In this document: in pieces, positions 41,732-54,062 of the stretch
Layout: every line of letters starts with the position of its first letter
Position numbering within the stretch: position 1 is the first letter of the stretch
NCBI GenBank assembly: GCA_033558025.1
Contig: JAUCEF010000005.1
Coordinates: forward strand, 620,001-684,000
Source of the DNA: Phytophthora sp. 'mugwort'
Taxonomy: Eukaryota > Oomycota > Peronosporomycetes > Peronosporales > Peronosporaceae
DNA: 64,000 bases
Reading direction: 5' to 3'
Program-made: the position numbers and the translations under genes
The notes under the pieces: model-generated
Databases searched by the model: none
What the model was told of the DNA's origin: nothing
What the model saw: the letters and a program-made list of their open reading frames with translations, nothing else

Positions 41732-44700
41732 TCACCCAACACTCGCGCGTGGAAGCTTCTTACGGCTTGATCCGTTGAAAATCTTTGAGTTTTGTAGTAA
41801 TCGTCGAGCTGCAGCTTGTGTTACTGGACTCGACAACAACGACACTCCAGCATCACTAGGGTGACCTTCATCGCTTTCGCCTGAACGCAAGTCTTGCAGA
41901 AGTTCTTCAAATCCACGCCCATAACTGATATCACTAGAAAAGATGTAGGCTCGACCTTCTTGCTCAAACAGTCTGCCCAAGGAAGAATCTACGCCTCGAG
42001 GTCGCTTGGAAAAATAAATGGGCACAATCGTTTTGCCTTTATCTTCAGCAAACGCCAACTGGTCACTAACCAGCTCTGTCTTCACACTGCGCTCCGATAA
42101 TACCACCAAAAAGACCGAGCTCTGCAGGATTGCATCCTTAGCCGCCAAAATGCGCTCTTTAGTGCTGGATACATTCGTCATGGAATCAACTACGAAAGAA
42201 AACTGGTGACGCCGAAGCTCTGTGCACAACCGTGTTACGAAGTCACGGTGGCAATCACCATGTGACACAAAGATCGAGAACGTCGGTCCTCCGCCAAACG
42301 TATTCCTCCTCTCACTGCCGCGGACGATTACAGCGTTCACAATCTCATCCAACCGTCGACGCCGCAGAGTTGCAGCCCTTCCCAATGGTTCGTGCTTGCT
42401 TACCATCATTTGAGCAAGATCTCGATCACCTCCTAGTCGATGCATCTCGACCTCGTCTCGCAATCCGTCGATAAGACTTCGAAGGCTCGCCTGGAATTTA
42501 TCCTCGTCAATTTCAAACTCGACCTGGTCCACACTTGACGATTCGGATACAGTAGAACCATCTTCGCTCGACTCTGTTGTCTTCAAGTGATGTAACGTCA
42601 CGGCCTGACCGAACGGTACGATTTGCCGTGTGAAAACAAATACCTGCAATTCCTCCGACATTTTGACAGACTCACAAGAAATTGGCACCACTGGCACCTC
42701 GTGCTGTTTGGCGAACGCAAGCTCGTCCATGCACAACACGCTCTGCGCGTACCGATCGCTGAGCATGCAGACGATTGCAGAGGCATTCTTCATAACGTCT
42801 AGTGATTTATCAGACGCGCCACCCCCTTCTCGACCCACCGCATCTTCCTCTACGCTCCGCATGTATACCGTCATAAAATTCTGCTCAATCCCGGTACGCA
42901 TGTGCTCAGCGAGCGCACGAAACACAGGGTCAAACGAAAGCACAACATCGATACAACCACCGGCGACTTTGACTGCGTACTGCAGCTCAGCAGACGCGCA
43001 GCACTCGACTGCGCGACGTCCTTCTCCATTCAGCGCATACAGATCAGCTTTACCTTCGACGAGCAGTGCTAATGCAGTATCTTTGTATCCAAGTCGTAAC
43101 GCGATGTGAAGTGGGGTCTCATCAATCTCGTTGGGCACTAAAGCGTTGATATCTACCCCAAAACGGACAAAGAGCTCCACACAATCACCTCGTAGTAGCC
43201 CGCCATCGACCGCAAACGCCAGCGGTGTCATTCCGTCATGGTCTAACTGCAAATAGTCAGCATCCACAGCAAGAAGCTCTTCAACAGCCCCGGCATAATT
43301 ATGACGAGCTGCCCAGTGCAGCGGTGTCCGTCCATGACTGTCCTTAGCATTAACATCAGCGCCGTGCTTCACGAGCTCACTAATCACACGGTGCCTGCCC
43401 ATAACGGCTGCCCAATGGAGCGGTGTGCGGCTGTGTACACCACGCTGAAACTCGCCCAGAATGTCCGGGCTGATCCCCCACGACAGCAAATGTTGCACCG
43501 CAGCCAGATTCCCAGCAGCGGCAGCTTCGTGTAGTGGAGTAAGCGCAACATCAGCGCCCCATTCTTCCAGCACAGTAGCTAATTCACGACGACCAGAGAG
43601 CTGCGCTCGTTGAAGTACCGTTGTGCTTGCGGCATTACCCCCTCCCGGTACCAACAAAATATTGGCTCGATGTCGGATGAGGCACTCGACGACATCGGCT
43701 GAATCTGCCAAAAAGATTGGCGTAACACGCATCGAGCGCGAGAAAAAGCTTGACCGAGCCAGGATATCTAAATTCGCCCCATATTTCACCAGGAGATCGA
43801 TTACCTGCGTGTGTCCGTGTAATGCCGCCACATGCAGCGGTGCTCCCAGTATGTGCGTCACCTTTTTCACTCGTAGTTGACACAGCTCGTACAGCAGCTC
43901 CAAATTAAACGTTGCGCCTGCAATCTTGTCGAGAAAATTGGGATTGAGGCCCGCCTCAAGCAACACCGACACAACGTGAACGTCTCCAGCACGACATGCC
44001 ACATGCAGTGGATTGTGCGTCCGATGCGAGAACATCCAACAGAATAGAGAAGGCGTTGTGTACATGCGATTGAGAAGCATATCCAGCTGCACCTTGGACC
44101 CAAGTACGTGTTCAGCACGCTCCAATAGCTTCTCCACCGCTACACAATTCCCACTTGTTGCAGCATCATAAAGTGCGCCCCGTAGCTGTCTCTCCACCGT
44201 TCGAACTGTATTTTGCGTCGTCGCCCATGGATGCAGCTCCTGATTCAGCGTCAAGTACGAATCCACGTGGTTCGACTGCAAGATGGGCGTATTCACTCCA
44301 CTTGGTCCAGAATTCTTGCTATCTGTAGCTTCCGCATCACCTGGAACAACACCATTTCCTGCCGCCAAGGCCGTCGGCGCCACTGCCATCAACTCATCCT
44401 CCTCTAAACCAGCTCCAAGCTGCAGTTGCTGATGCGCACGAAGCTTGTCGAACTGCTCCGTATGCAGTGCAATGGTGAGTATAGCGAACAGCGAGACGTA
44501 CGACATGGGATCCGTCCAAATGGCCCACACGCCTTCCTCCGTGAGCTCTCCGAAGGCCCAATAGACGCAAAGCATGAGCACCACGACAAACGTGAGCGAC
44601 ACTGTATGCACCACTACAATAGCCTCGAAGATGGCCAACGCCAGCGTGCGCTCCAGTGTCACCCCCGGGTCGTCAAAAGCCGAGCGAGAGAGCAAGAAGG

Positions 44701-45058
44701 AGCTCGCGGCGCGTGTACCCAGCAGCTGCTCGCTCGGGGTTGCCGCCGTCGCGGACTCTGCAGTTCTCGGGACTTCAACCTCGCGCACGCGGTAGAGCGC
44801 TACGAAGGGCAGCGCTGCCAACCCCAGTGACACGTTGAGCGCCTGCAGCATGAGCCAAATGTCCAGCACGAAACCCTTGGCACTGGTCAAGAAGAGCAGC
44901 AAGAGAGACCCGGACGAAAGCAGAGACGTGCCCGCCACGCGCCACGTGTAGTACGAATTAGACCATTGCAGAAACGCATCGGCACCCCGCCACCGGACCC
45001 GGGGGGGGGAGGACGGAGGCGGCGGCGGCGACGTCACGCCTAGGGTACTTGCAGCCAT
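41732..45058 (-). CDS. Membrane-anchored ankyrin protein with two TIR-like domains (1,108 aa)
   Basis: One uninterrupted exon, ATG at 45058 to TGA at 41732. In order: proline run (11-19); hydrophobic spans about 43-60, 64-90, 138-168 and 184-199; ankyrin repeats about 290-690 with canonical [20 protein letters not shown] and [20 protein letters not shown] units; TIR-like domain 1 about 703-800 and TIR-like domain 2 about 965-1050. Domain 1 opens CIDVVLSFD and has [19 protein letters not shown], with Glu779 where TIR NADases keep the catalytic Glu. Domain 2 opens FSIFVSHGD and has [20 protein letters not shown], with Gln1000 at that place. By family, TIR domains signal by assembly or cleave NAD+. 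The ankyrins would bind a partner at a membrane. Plus-strand frames here are antisense shadows. Confidence 0.88.
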   Translation of the reverse strand: MAASTLGVTSPPPPPSSPPRVRWRGADAFLQWSNSYYTWRVAGTSLLSSGSLLLLFLTSAKGFVLDIWLMLQALNVSLGLAALPFVALYRVREVEVPRTAESATAATPSEQLLGTRAASSFLLSRSAFDDPGVTLERTLALAIFEAIVVVHTVSLTFVVVLMLCVYWAFGELTEEGVWAIWTDPMSYVSLFAILTIALHTEQFDKLRAHQQLQLGAGLEEDELMAVAPTALAAGNGVVPGDAEATDSKNSGPSGVNTPILQSNHVDSYLTLNQELHPWATTQNTVRTVERQLRGALYDAATSGNCVAVEKLLERAEHVLGSKVQLDMLLNRMYTTPSLFCWMFSHRTHNPLHVACRAGDVHVVSVLLEAGLNPNFLDKIAGATFNLELLYELCQLRVKKVTHILGAPLHVAALHGHTQVIDLLVKYGANLDILARSSFFSRSMRVTPIFLADSADVVECLIRHRANILLVPGGGNAASTTVLQRAQLSGRRELATVLEEWGADVALTPLHEAAAAGNLAAVQHLLSWGISPDILGEFQRGVHSRTPLHWAAVMGRHRVISELVKHGADVNAKDSHGRTPLHWAARHNYAGAVEELLAVDADYLQLDHDGMTPLAFAVDGGLLRGDCVELFVRFGVDINALVPNEIDETPLHIALRLGYKDTALALLVEGKADLYALNGEGRRAVECCASAELQYAVKVAGGCIDVVLSFDPVFRALAEHMRTGIEQNFMTVYMRSVEEDAVGREGGGASDKSLDVMKNASAIVCMLSDRYAQSVLCMDELAFAKQHEVPVVPISCESVKMSEELQVFVFTRQIVPFGQAVTLHHLKTTESSEDGSTVSESSSVDQVEFEIDEDKFQASLRSLIDGLRDEVEMHRLGGDRDLAQMMVSKHEPLGRAATLRRRRLDEIVNAVIVRGSERRNTFGGGPTFSIFVSHGDCHRDFVTRLCTELRRHQFSFVVDSMTNVSSTKERILAAKDAILQSSVFLVVLSERSVKTELVSDQLAFAEDKGKTIVPIYFSKRPRGVDSSLGRLFEQEGRAYIFSSDISYGRGFEELLQDLRSGESDEGHPSDAGVSLLSSPVTQAAARRLLQNSKIFNGSSRKKLPRASVG

Positions 45059-45874
45059 TTCAGGAAGTGCGCACTAGATGGGTGGAACATCAAAGGACGT
45101 CAAAAGACATAATAGCAAGTTTAAACGGGTTAGAAGGTCTGGGTACAGGATATTTTCTTGGTAAAAATGCGTTTTTACTGTTTCGTTATTTTATTCACTT
45201 TACAGATTCCTAGTTTCGTTTTTTTTAATCACACACACTGAAAGCGGCGTACGCTAAGAAAATTGACATTTCTAGCGCTAACAGCAGGTAAATATGACCT
45301 CCTCAATAGACATACCTTCGAAAGGCTCCGTGTTCAGGTACGTGTGCTCCATAGATATAAGGCTTTCTGGTCGTAGTCTCAGTCGATGCTGCAAGCTTTT
45401 TTTAGAACAGGACACGCATTCGATGATCAGCCTGGTGTGAAGACATCAATGTGGTCTAGAAAGGTGTGTGTTTGCTAGGCAGTATGTGTTGAGGATCACC
45501 ATGGTCCGTAAAAAATAGCTACAAAAAAATTATCTCGCTTTTTTAAACGTAGTTATGAATTGGCATTGTGCGAATTCATTGGCCAGTTTTGCTGCAATGA
45601 ATTAGCATCGAGGCAAATGAGTGGACAGGAGTCGAGTTGCCCGTCGCATCAATCGACCCTTTGAGAGCCCCGTAGTTTCTGGAGAGCTCTGATAACTCAC
45701 TTTTCGCCCCTGAATTCACCCCCAAAGCCAGCCTCCACGCCCTCCTGTCCATCATGCCTGTCTAAAAACCGAACGAAACATCTGCGTCATCCTGTTCCAA
45801 ACATAAGCGTCAGGGTAGTTTTCATGCAACAGCTGCGGTCGCATTTCTGCTGAGCCCATCGCTTCACGAATCTC
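45059..45874. other. Intergenic, promoter side of the TIR-ankyrin gene
   Basis: No gene. It must hold the promoter of the minus-strand gene starting at 45058. It is AT-rich between 45150 and 45600, with several T-runs and no recognised motif. Confidence 0.45.
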
Positions 45875-46920
45875 ATGAATCACCTAGACCGCTTTCGCCC
45901 GAGCTACGAGGCTCAGGCACAGGCAGATCTGCGGAAGATGAATGCTCTTCATCTACAAGTCGTTGACGCCCGTACAAGCGACATCTATCGGTGGTTCGAG
46001 TGGACGGTGATGGAGCGCTTGCCCTTTTCTTTTTACGAGCGCCTACTGGCTCGCAGAATTGCAGTATGAGCAACATCAGGGAGAAGACGCTGACTCGCTA
46101 CATTATGATGCTGGTCCGGCACGTTGGCGATGGTGCTCGCCAAGAAGTTTGGACTCGTGCTGACGGGCGGACCTGCGATGGTCGCCACTATATCGCCACA
46201 TTTGCTGTTTCGATAGAGGTACATTAGCGCGATCGACAATGGGCGCGGACGACGATTACTCAGAAGATTTGGAGTGTCCCTCACGCCGCTTCATGCTGCT
46301 GAATTGTCTCCGCTCGACTATGAGAAGAATCTGAGTGCTCAGATCCTCTACGATCTCATCGCCGATACCCTATCGCGCTTTTAACGGCTGTGGGGGTCCG
46401 TACTGTTTATGGTCAGAGATAATTGCAGTGTCAATCAGTTTATCGGGCGGCATGTCGGTGCCATTCCGCTGATCAGGTGCGCTAGCCACATATTTAAATT
46501 GGGTTTTTCTCGCACAGGAAGAGCCGCCGTTGACGCGTATCTATGCCCTAATGAAGCAACCTTCCACGATCAAGGACCGCGCGATGATCGGCGAAATTAC
46601 ACCCTCGCGTAACAACACACGGTGGCCGAGTTCGTTCGTAATGGCCATACGCTACCTTGCTTTGGTGCATTCTCCGATGAAGATTGACCGTAGCATTGTT
46701 GCGGAATGGACCCCGACAAGCGGTCCAAGTGCTGCTTGTCAGGCAAACAGCACCTCTCGTCGAAACCAGCAGGTACAACGAGGCGCAGGACGGCCCCGCC
46801 GTCGCTAAACTGGGGTCGTTGATAGCGATGCGGCAAAATACGAAAAATACGCGTCTAGTGCAGCAGAAATAACCAACAACGCATATCAGCACCATCCAAG
46901 AGAAAGCGCAAGTGGCTGAG
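45875..46920 (+). pseudogene. hAT-family transposase pseudogene
   Basis: Read across at least four frames: RWFEWTVMERLPFSFYERLL (45990-46050) is the hAT segment before the catalytic core. IREKTLTRYIMMLV follows, then a GRTCDGRHYIATFAVS block. After that come LFMVRDNCSVNQFIGRHVG with IRCASHIFKL (46405-46500), equal to the DNC-N and CASH-FNL motifs of oomycete hAT proteins. MKQPSTIKDRAMIGEITPS and NNTRWPSSFVMAIRYLAL match the R-x-x-TRW-S region. The C-terminal dimerisation domain is not recognisable. It starts about 0.8 kb from the TIR-ankyrin gene and marks the edge of the gene island. Confidence 0.65.
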
Positions 46921-46969
46921 CGGCCTAGGACCAGCCCTCTGAATGGGCAACATCCTCGATGTGACAACC

Positions 46970-48340
46970 CTCTAAACGTGCAACGTTGTCTCTATCCGGC
47001 AACCCTCGCATTCATTCAAAAGAGGAGACGCGGGGTAAGATGTCGCGAGTCGTCCCGGCGTAGGATGGTCGACGCTACATAGAAGTAGTACACGCTTGTA
47101 GGGAAGAAAATAAACAACAAACTTAACAAAGTCGAATATAAAACTCAAACTGTTATTCACCGGGTAAATTCACGACTGACTAGTTCAAACCTGGGCAGTG
47201 AGGCCCTCGCTTTCTCAACTCGAGAGTCCGCACGCCATCCTTCAGGACCTGGGCCGCCCATCTCCATCCCACGGGTCAGCCACTTGTCACCCCTCCGACC
47301 GTTCCGTTCGCACAGACCTGTCCGTCGTCAGCACTTACCTCCATGATCCCCATCCTCTCCGCTCGGCCGTTACTTGGCAAATGACCCACAGTCCCTCTCA
47401 ACCGAGAACAGGGACGAGGCGCAGACCGTTGCCCAACCCGACCCGGGCTGACGGTATAGTGAAGGTAGGTGTAGACCAGACCCGACTCGCTTACCGTAGA
47501 GCACGTCCTCCGGCCAATGGGTGCAACCAGTTCTTCAACCGTGGACCATCGCGCAAGCCGTGGTTCAGACCGACCCAGACGGTAACCTCCCTCTGGACTC
47601 ACGACAAAGAGCAGCAGCCGCAGGGTGGATTCTTGGGCGGCAGTTCCTCGGCTGCGGGTGGTCATTGGAGGCCTGGCGGTGGCTCATTGCGTGCGCAACA
47701 AAGGTGCGGATGGGATGCAGTGACCACAGGAAGCGTGCAGTTGCTGACTTAAATTCTTGGTTGTCCTGTCTTGGTGCAGGTAGCTGCCATGGCTAGTCGT
47801 GTGAGGTTCCGAGGACACACATCATGATGGTAAGAGGAAATTGATGTATCTGTAAAACACGTGGCTATGCTGATGCAATGCTATGCTTTGGTTGTTATGC
47901 GTAGGACAGCAAAATGTCATTGTGGGGCGCTGGTTCGAGCCGCTCTCGGATACGAGACCGGTGCACTTTTGCAGTTGCGTGAGGTGGCCACTGTGTTCCT
48001 TGTCATCCTGAAGAAGCAGGGCATCGTGGTTTAGTCGGCATACAGCACATTAAGCTATGGTGATAATGAAGATGCAGTTGTTTGAACCGTGTGCTGACAT
48101 TGCCTCACATTATGTTACAACAGCGGTTAAAAATACTTATTGTAGCGTATCTAGTCCCTCCAGATTAGTGTAGCCTGTCTAGCAGAATGCTAACACGTAC
48201 TACATGCCGTGTTCATAGCGCCGACAGAACGTACAGACGCAGGTTCATTCGATGAAGTAGCGTTTCTTGTGTGTTGCCTATCCTAGATCAGATCGAGCGC
48301 GTAGTCATTCTGCGCAGGGGCGGCCCGAGCTTTGAGCTTC
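46970..48340. other. No recognisable gene
   Basis: A plus frame at 47198-47752 (184 codons) and an overlapping minus frame at 47276-47665 are both long for chance, but each is Pro/Arg/Ser-rich, typical of GC-rich non-coding DNA, and neither has a family motif. The rest is AT-rich spacer. Confidence 0.35.
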
Positions 48341-48342
48341 GC

Positions 48343-49859
48343 TCAATAGGCGCCGCTTCTTGTTCGACCCGCGACACACGAGCGTTTCACGCTTATCGGC
48401 ATGAAGCAGTCCGCGTACAAATAGCCCGTACACAAGATGAGGCAGGCCGCATACATCTCGAAGAAGCGACAGCCGCACGTGCGCGTGGTCGTGTTCACAG
48501 ACCCACCAGTTCTCGGCATCCCGTGTACTTTCATCTGCGCGAGGTGCCAGCCCAGCTGGACGGTGACCAGGAGCGCTTTGTGGTTACTTCCGAACCGAAG
48601 ATGCGTGGGCATGGCTTGGAACCTACTCGGACGACGTCGACTGGGTCCGCGGGGTCTTCTTCGTCGAGCAAGAACACCCCACTTGTTCAGATGGGAGAGT
48701 ATCCATGCAGTAACTGCGCAGCGACCAACTCTTTCGTGCGCCGGATTATCGACCGGGACTGCCGGCTTGGTAGCAAAGTTTTTGCCGCTCAAGCTTTCTG
48801 CACTGCAGCAGGTGACGAACTGCCCGAGCAGAGCACCCATCTTCAGACTACTGTGAGGTGTGTACTAACGATCGAGTATTCTGTTATATTGCTCAACAGG
48901 ACTGTTCGTTGAGGCCCACCCTCCTGGCGTGTGTGCACCTACCAGCTTGTAAAGCGTCTCGAGAGCTGCTGCCCTGGAAATAGGCCGAGAAGGTGGCAAA
49001 CGCAGGCCCATGCTGCAAACACCCTGGTCTTTTTGGCGATGAACTCCACCTCGCTTAACGAGTAATGCATGGCGTAGACTCTGCCCATCACAGTCTTTGC
49101 TATTGAAGGGAATAGCGCTCCCGTTTTCTTGAATATTTTAGCTACCACATGGTAGAGGCACATCAAATACTTCACTGAAGCTCCACCATGGAGACCGTGT
49201 TTTATACCGTTTTGTTGTGCAGCATCCGCGTCAACCGTGATTATGGCTATGGATCCGGAGCAGAGCAGCAAATATCTCAGTGTAGTGAGCCTCGGTGCGC
49301 TGAGATCCCACGAACAGGGCTGCAAGATGAAACGAACGCGCGCAGTCGGACACGCCGACACCCACCACGGGTAGCCAAGCTGATTAAGCTTAAAAGTGGC
49401 GTCGGGATGCAGTAGATGCGACCTCGCATCGCAGCTAGCCTGTAGCAGGTGCCGGCGCGACGTGACCCCCACGATGAACGGCATTTGGTCCGATCCAGCA
49501 CCAACAATTGGGTGGCCTTCCACATCCCTGTTTGGCGTGAACGGCTGGTAGGTCTTCTTCATGTAGTCGTTACTTCCCAGTTTCGTGATCGCGTAATGCT
49601 AGTAGAAATGCTGAATAGTCGACTGAAAGGGGAGTTCTTCCTGTGAGAGGTTGAACTTGCGCAGTATGCCGTTGCGAATACGAACAGGCTTGATCCCTTG
49701 AGCAGTCATTTCTTTCCCGAACGTCTTCATCTGCGCATTTAGGCGAGGCTTTGGGGCGGCGCGGATCTCGGTTACATGCTTGCCTGTCTCGACGATGTCA
49801 ACCGGGTCAGCTTTTCCATAGATAGCCAGCGACAAAATTTTTGCCAATAGCATCAAAAA
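48343..49859 (-). pseudogene. MULE-like transposase pseudogene (third MULE), minus strand
   Basis: Reading from high to low coordinates: RIRNGILRKFNLSQEELPFQ (49680-49620) is an N-terminal helix. LLHPDATFKLNQLGYPWWV (about 49415-49360) holds the first catalytic Asp. DADAAQQNGIKHGL (about 49220-49180) has the next acidic pair. KYLMCLYHVVAKIFKKTG is the C-x-x-H block. MHYSLSEVEFIAKK and a FTSW ending follow. From 48840 downward another frame gives a SWIM-type finger, TTTRTCGCRFFEMYAACLI, with the final His replaced. The 207-codon frame 48939-49562 covers the middle. Only a few shifts are needed, so it is younger than the fossil at 26.4 kb. Confidence 0.65.
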
Positions 49860-49869
49860 CCGAAATCTT

Positions 49870-50430
49870 TAAATTGTGCAAGAACGGACGCACATCAAAG
49901 TATAGTGCCAGAATACAAAGTCATCGACACCATCAACTCAAACTCTATTACGTTGTCTTGCTCAAACGACGTTCGCGAACATCTATCATGGACGGCGCCA
50001 GCTCGCCATAGATCTGAGAGCATGTCAGCCCAGGATTAGAGACATGGTCTCTCACCTTATTGCACATGAATATCTTCCCCGAAGGCCCTCAGAGCATTTT
50101 GGGCAATAGTAGGTCGTTGTCCCTCCTCTTTTCTTGCCTTCTCGCTTTGCCATGATAGTGCACACCCGACAGTTGCGGCTGCGCAGGAAAACACACGCCA
50201 TTATTGTGTCTGTTGTCTCTTGTCTGTCATTTGAACTAGTTCGTGCTTTTCGCTCACACTGACAGCAGCATGAGCCTGCTCAGCAGCCCGTGGTGATGAG
50301 CGTGTGTTGGTGAAGGCGTCCTCAGTCAGTGTTATCAACGCTGCATGCAACTTTGACAGAAAATCATAGTGTGAATTCTACTTTGCGGCGTTTGCTTTTG
50401 AAAACCCAGCACAGGGAATTATAGGCATTG
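49870..50430. other. Spacer between MULE-like and piggyBac pseudogenes
   Basis: No supported coding region. The sequence directly after the piggyBac core near 50140-50180 could be its Cys-rich tail on the minus strand, but frames are too broken to say. Confidence 0.35.
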
Positions 50431-50431
50431 A

Positions 50432-53181
50432 CTATAACGACGTGTAGAAGTCCAAAAAAGAGTGGGTGCTAGTACTTTTGAAATCTATACATCGCATGCC
50501 AGCATAAGTGTTAGTCAATAAAGCATCCATGTCGGTATAACGTGAAGCCCCTTGCCGTGTTGTTAGCTGCAGAGAATACGATTGCAGCCTCAGTTGGTCG
50601 TGCTTGTCAACATCACTCATATGTGTCTGGTATTCGCGGACAAGTTGGAGGCACGATACAGTCGTCACAGTACCGTTTTTGTTTTCGCCGGTCGATTGTC
50701 GTTACGTCTATGCTGACGTGCGATGCGAGGAAGTACACTGGCTTGTTATCTACCCAGCCCAAGGCTACCAAGCCTGGACCTTTTTTCGATGTCGCCATCT
50801 TGAACGTGCCTCGTGGCACACGTTGTGGCCTCGTCTTGAAACTGAACCCGACGTTCTTGCACCAACCGAGGCGGTTCTTCAGGATAGTTCCGCAAAAGTA
50901 AAATCTCATAGTACAAAGTTGCTGAGCTAAGGGAATAGATGTGTAGAACCGGTCTGTCACAACAAGACGTCTCCAGCGGTACCGCTTACCGTCAAAAATG
51001 ATGGATAGATTGCGAATTACAGCGGCAGGACTGCTCTTGGTATCGACTGACGTGGACGAAGTAAGGTGGTTCTTCCTGCCCACATCTAGTTCGAGCCTGC
51101 ATAATAAATATTACATGTCAGTATAAGTAAGTGTTTATAGCACGATATTGGCAGGATAACGTACCGCTTGCAATACACCGTACTGGCGCAGCACGTCATT
51201 ACGCATCGCGAGCCCCATTTGTGGGGCTTGTCCTTTAGGTAGGTTCGCTTTGGGTTGTGACGGTTCCACGAAGGTAGCATTTCCTCGTCTATGGCGATGT
51301 GAGGGCCCAACACATACCCTGCCATGAATATCTGTTCCATTGTTGACAGCACTAGACGTATTTTCCACGCGCGGTCATGAGCTGCTTGGGAGCTTGAGTT
51401 TTCTGCAAAGTGCAAGAATCTCGAGATCTCTTTGAAACGGTCCCGTGCAACCGAACATCCCCGACGGAATCACCACTCTCTCTGCCGTTGGCCAGTGATC
51501 AGCAATATGTTTCTTTGGCGACAACATGCGCGCAACCAATAGACCCATACACTGCAGCAGCTCGTGTGGTAGAACCTCTTGAATTTCTCCAGTTTGAAAT
51601 AGAACCGCTCCTTTGACTGTGGTCGGCGCCCACTCTCGTCCACACTCTGGCTGGGGTAGGCTTTCTCGACCCTAGCATCCAACATTGTCGCCAATAGAGA
51701 TTCGACTGCTGTGCCACATGCCGCCAGAAGCTCTTCGGGAGAAAGAAGAAAAAAGAGGTCCAGCGGGTTTGAGCCTGCGCACTTGATCAGTTCTGATGCC
51801 CCCAGTAGTCATCATACACGTTACCAATCACGTGGTCGTTCACTTCTAGAGTAGCAGTATTTTCAGTTATCTTTTTCCAACCTTCTTTCCCCAGTTTACG
51901 CAGCTGTGTATTGTCATAAACATCCGATGACTCTAAGGACACGGGCAATACGGCATAGTCAGGCATTAGTCCGTGTCAGCATCATAAACATTCATGTCAG
52001 CATAATATGTCTCCATGTCAGCAGAAGAAGCCATCCATGTCACCAGCATAAACTGACATACCCTTACGCGGTTCCCAATCTCCACAGTCGCGCTACGCCA
52101 ACGCTCAACCATTTCAGCAAGCTGACCGTACAGTGACCGACTCCTCCGTCACTATCTCTTCACCGCTCTCCAGTTCGCTGTCAGCACCTCAATCAAGAAT
52201 GTCTTCTGAGCTATCATCCGCAGTGCTAGTACGTCATCAGAGGAGAGAAAATACTTGTCAGTATCACTATCCAGATTTTGATCGAACGCACTAGCTTCCT
52301 CAAAGCGAATGGGCCGGTTGCGTGTGGCCCCGTAGCCGCTCGAGCTCTCACGCCTTCATGATCTTCTTCATTTGCACCAGATCGCTCGTCCGCGACCGGT
52401 GTCACATCATCGTCGTCAGCAGTGGTTTCGTATGTGTGCATACTACAGCACTGAGCATTGGTAACATTGCATGCATGGAGAGTTAATTTCGGTCTTTTTA
52501 GTAGTCTATGCGCAAGTAAAGTGTACTATTCTGAGGAGACAGTACTGGGCGGAGAAGACCTGTCAGGATATTCACGACGTGATACGCGCTCCGTGTCAGG
52601 ATACGCAACCAGAGACAGCAACCTGGGAGACGAATGACGTTGGGCCTCCTCAGCGTTGAAGAAAGCCCGAGAGGTTTGCGTGGCAGCCCGACGACTGGCT
52701 TCTGGAGATAGTGACCCAGCGTCTTCCTCGCTGACTACTGCATGAGGGCGCTCTGTAAATGCAATACGTAAAGGTTAGACTGAGCATGAAAGACAAAAAT
52801 CCACTCGATAAATCATACTTACTTCTCGAAGAGTGTGTTCCCACTGTCGAGCTATCGTCAGGGGGGAAACACTCGGCTACGTAGTGCATCATCTGACAGG
52901 ATGTATGCGAGCAGCTCTGCTTCGCCACAGAAGTAGTCAACGCCTCGCTGCCCTGATTTGCGGTTGCAGCCCGTCTTGATGTAATCATGTCTGCAGAAAC
53001 ATGGGATCACTAAACGCATCTGACGCATTACTTTCAATATTTCACTGACATACCCATCGTCGACCAGGCTGGCCGCCGGCGCCTCTTTCCAATGCTCAAC
53101 ACGACGCAGATAGTCGATGTTCTCCATGCTGGCTTCTCGAAGGCGCGAAACTGTGGATGGCCACGGTGGCCATGAGACCAC
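50432..53181 (-). pseudogene. piggyBac-type transposase pseudogene with oomycete N-terminal extension
   Basis: The transposase core is clear on minus. DRAWKIRLVLSTMEQIFMAG, then GPHIAIDEEMLPSWNRHNPK and TYLKDKPHKWGSRCVM (51375-51180), carry the DE and KPxKWG motifs of DDE_Tnp_1_7. VVTDRFYTSIPLAQQLC (about 50970-50920) holds the next Asp. REYQTHMSDVDKHDQLRLQS (about 50640-50580) is the M-x-x-VD--DQ motif with the last Asp. Upstream, at 53181-52858, a frame gives SGQRGVDYFCGEAELLAYIL, a domain I associate with oomycete piggyBac proteins. An acidic linker (52441-52230) lies between. Frameshifts between 51100 and 53000 break it. TTAA ends were not located. Confidence 0.7.
51960..52045. repeat. 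Short degenerate repeat, CATGTCAGCATAA-like
   Basis: GTCAGCATCATAAACATT, CATGTCAGCATAATATG, CATGTCAGCAGAAG and CATGTCACCAGCATAA follow one another within about 85 bp inside the linker of the piggyBac pseudogene. This is probably a small slippage expansion. Confidence 0.45.
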
Positions 53182-53967
53182 TCAAATTTCATAAAAATCG
53201 AAAAACCTGCTAAATGTAGGAGAAGCAGAGGCGGCACAATGGCGACCAGCTGTTTTATCTGCCAATGAAATTGATAAATTGATAGGTACATGTATTGCAG
53301 CCTATGATACGCATGACTGCAGACTGGGTATCGACCTTGTCCCACATTTGCAGACTTTCGGTATACTTTAATCAGGTTAAGATAAACCTTTCTTGTCAGG
53401 ATAGCTCGTTCCGCGGTGTCCCGTCTTCGAGGGGTTAAACGATTTCTTGAACACAACGACAGATGCGTTAACTGCCGAATAACTATGACTATCGAGGCGA
53501 GGTCCTTGGGATGAAGCATACCCCGGCATCACCTACATGTTTGATATGCAAGAATACTGACTGCAGTATCATATTCAAAGACCCTCAGTGCTCGCAGACT
53601 TGTGGAATCGAGTATCGTTGATGGTACAATGCGGTGACCTTGAAGGCGACGCGTTTGGAAAATCTGAAGTGCCCGTATGCACGCTCCGTTTCCGGGGAAC
53701 ACGATGTACTTTGGCGGAATCGCGCCCGCAATGGATTCTATCGAGGATAATGCAGCGGCCAACAAAGATGCTGAACGTTTCGGCGAGTAAATAGTAGCGG
53801 AGTTTTGCCAGCGAATCGGATAAATGATCTGATGATGGTTACGACCCAGTGACAACTATGCAATCAGTTGGAGAGGGGAAGCATTTTCATCGGAGACAAA
53901 ACCGGATCTGTCTGTTTAAGTGCACCGGACACATAGACCAATCCTTACGTATGGTTACAGACCCACC

Positions 53968-54062
53968 GCACTTTTGAGGACGGCTCCACTATTAAAGGCG
54001 ACTGCACTTTTGATGACGCTGCCAATTTGAGAACCACTGAACTTTTGAGGACAGCTGCACCT
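53968..54062 (+). repeat. Left subterminal repeats of the 53.96-55.99 kb element
   Basis: Three units: GCACTTTTGAGGACGG (53968), GCACTTTTGATGACGC (54004) and GAACTTTTGAGGACAG (54039), spaced about 36 bp apart. Confidence 0.7.

Noticed and set aside
47198..47752. 184-codon frame as a gene
   Set aside because: The composition is that of GC-rich non-coding DNA, an equally long frame lies on the other strand, and no domain is recognisable.
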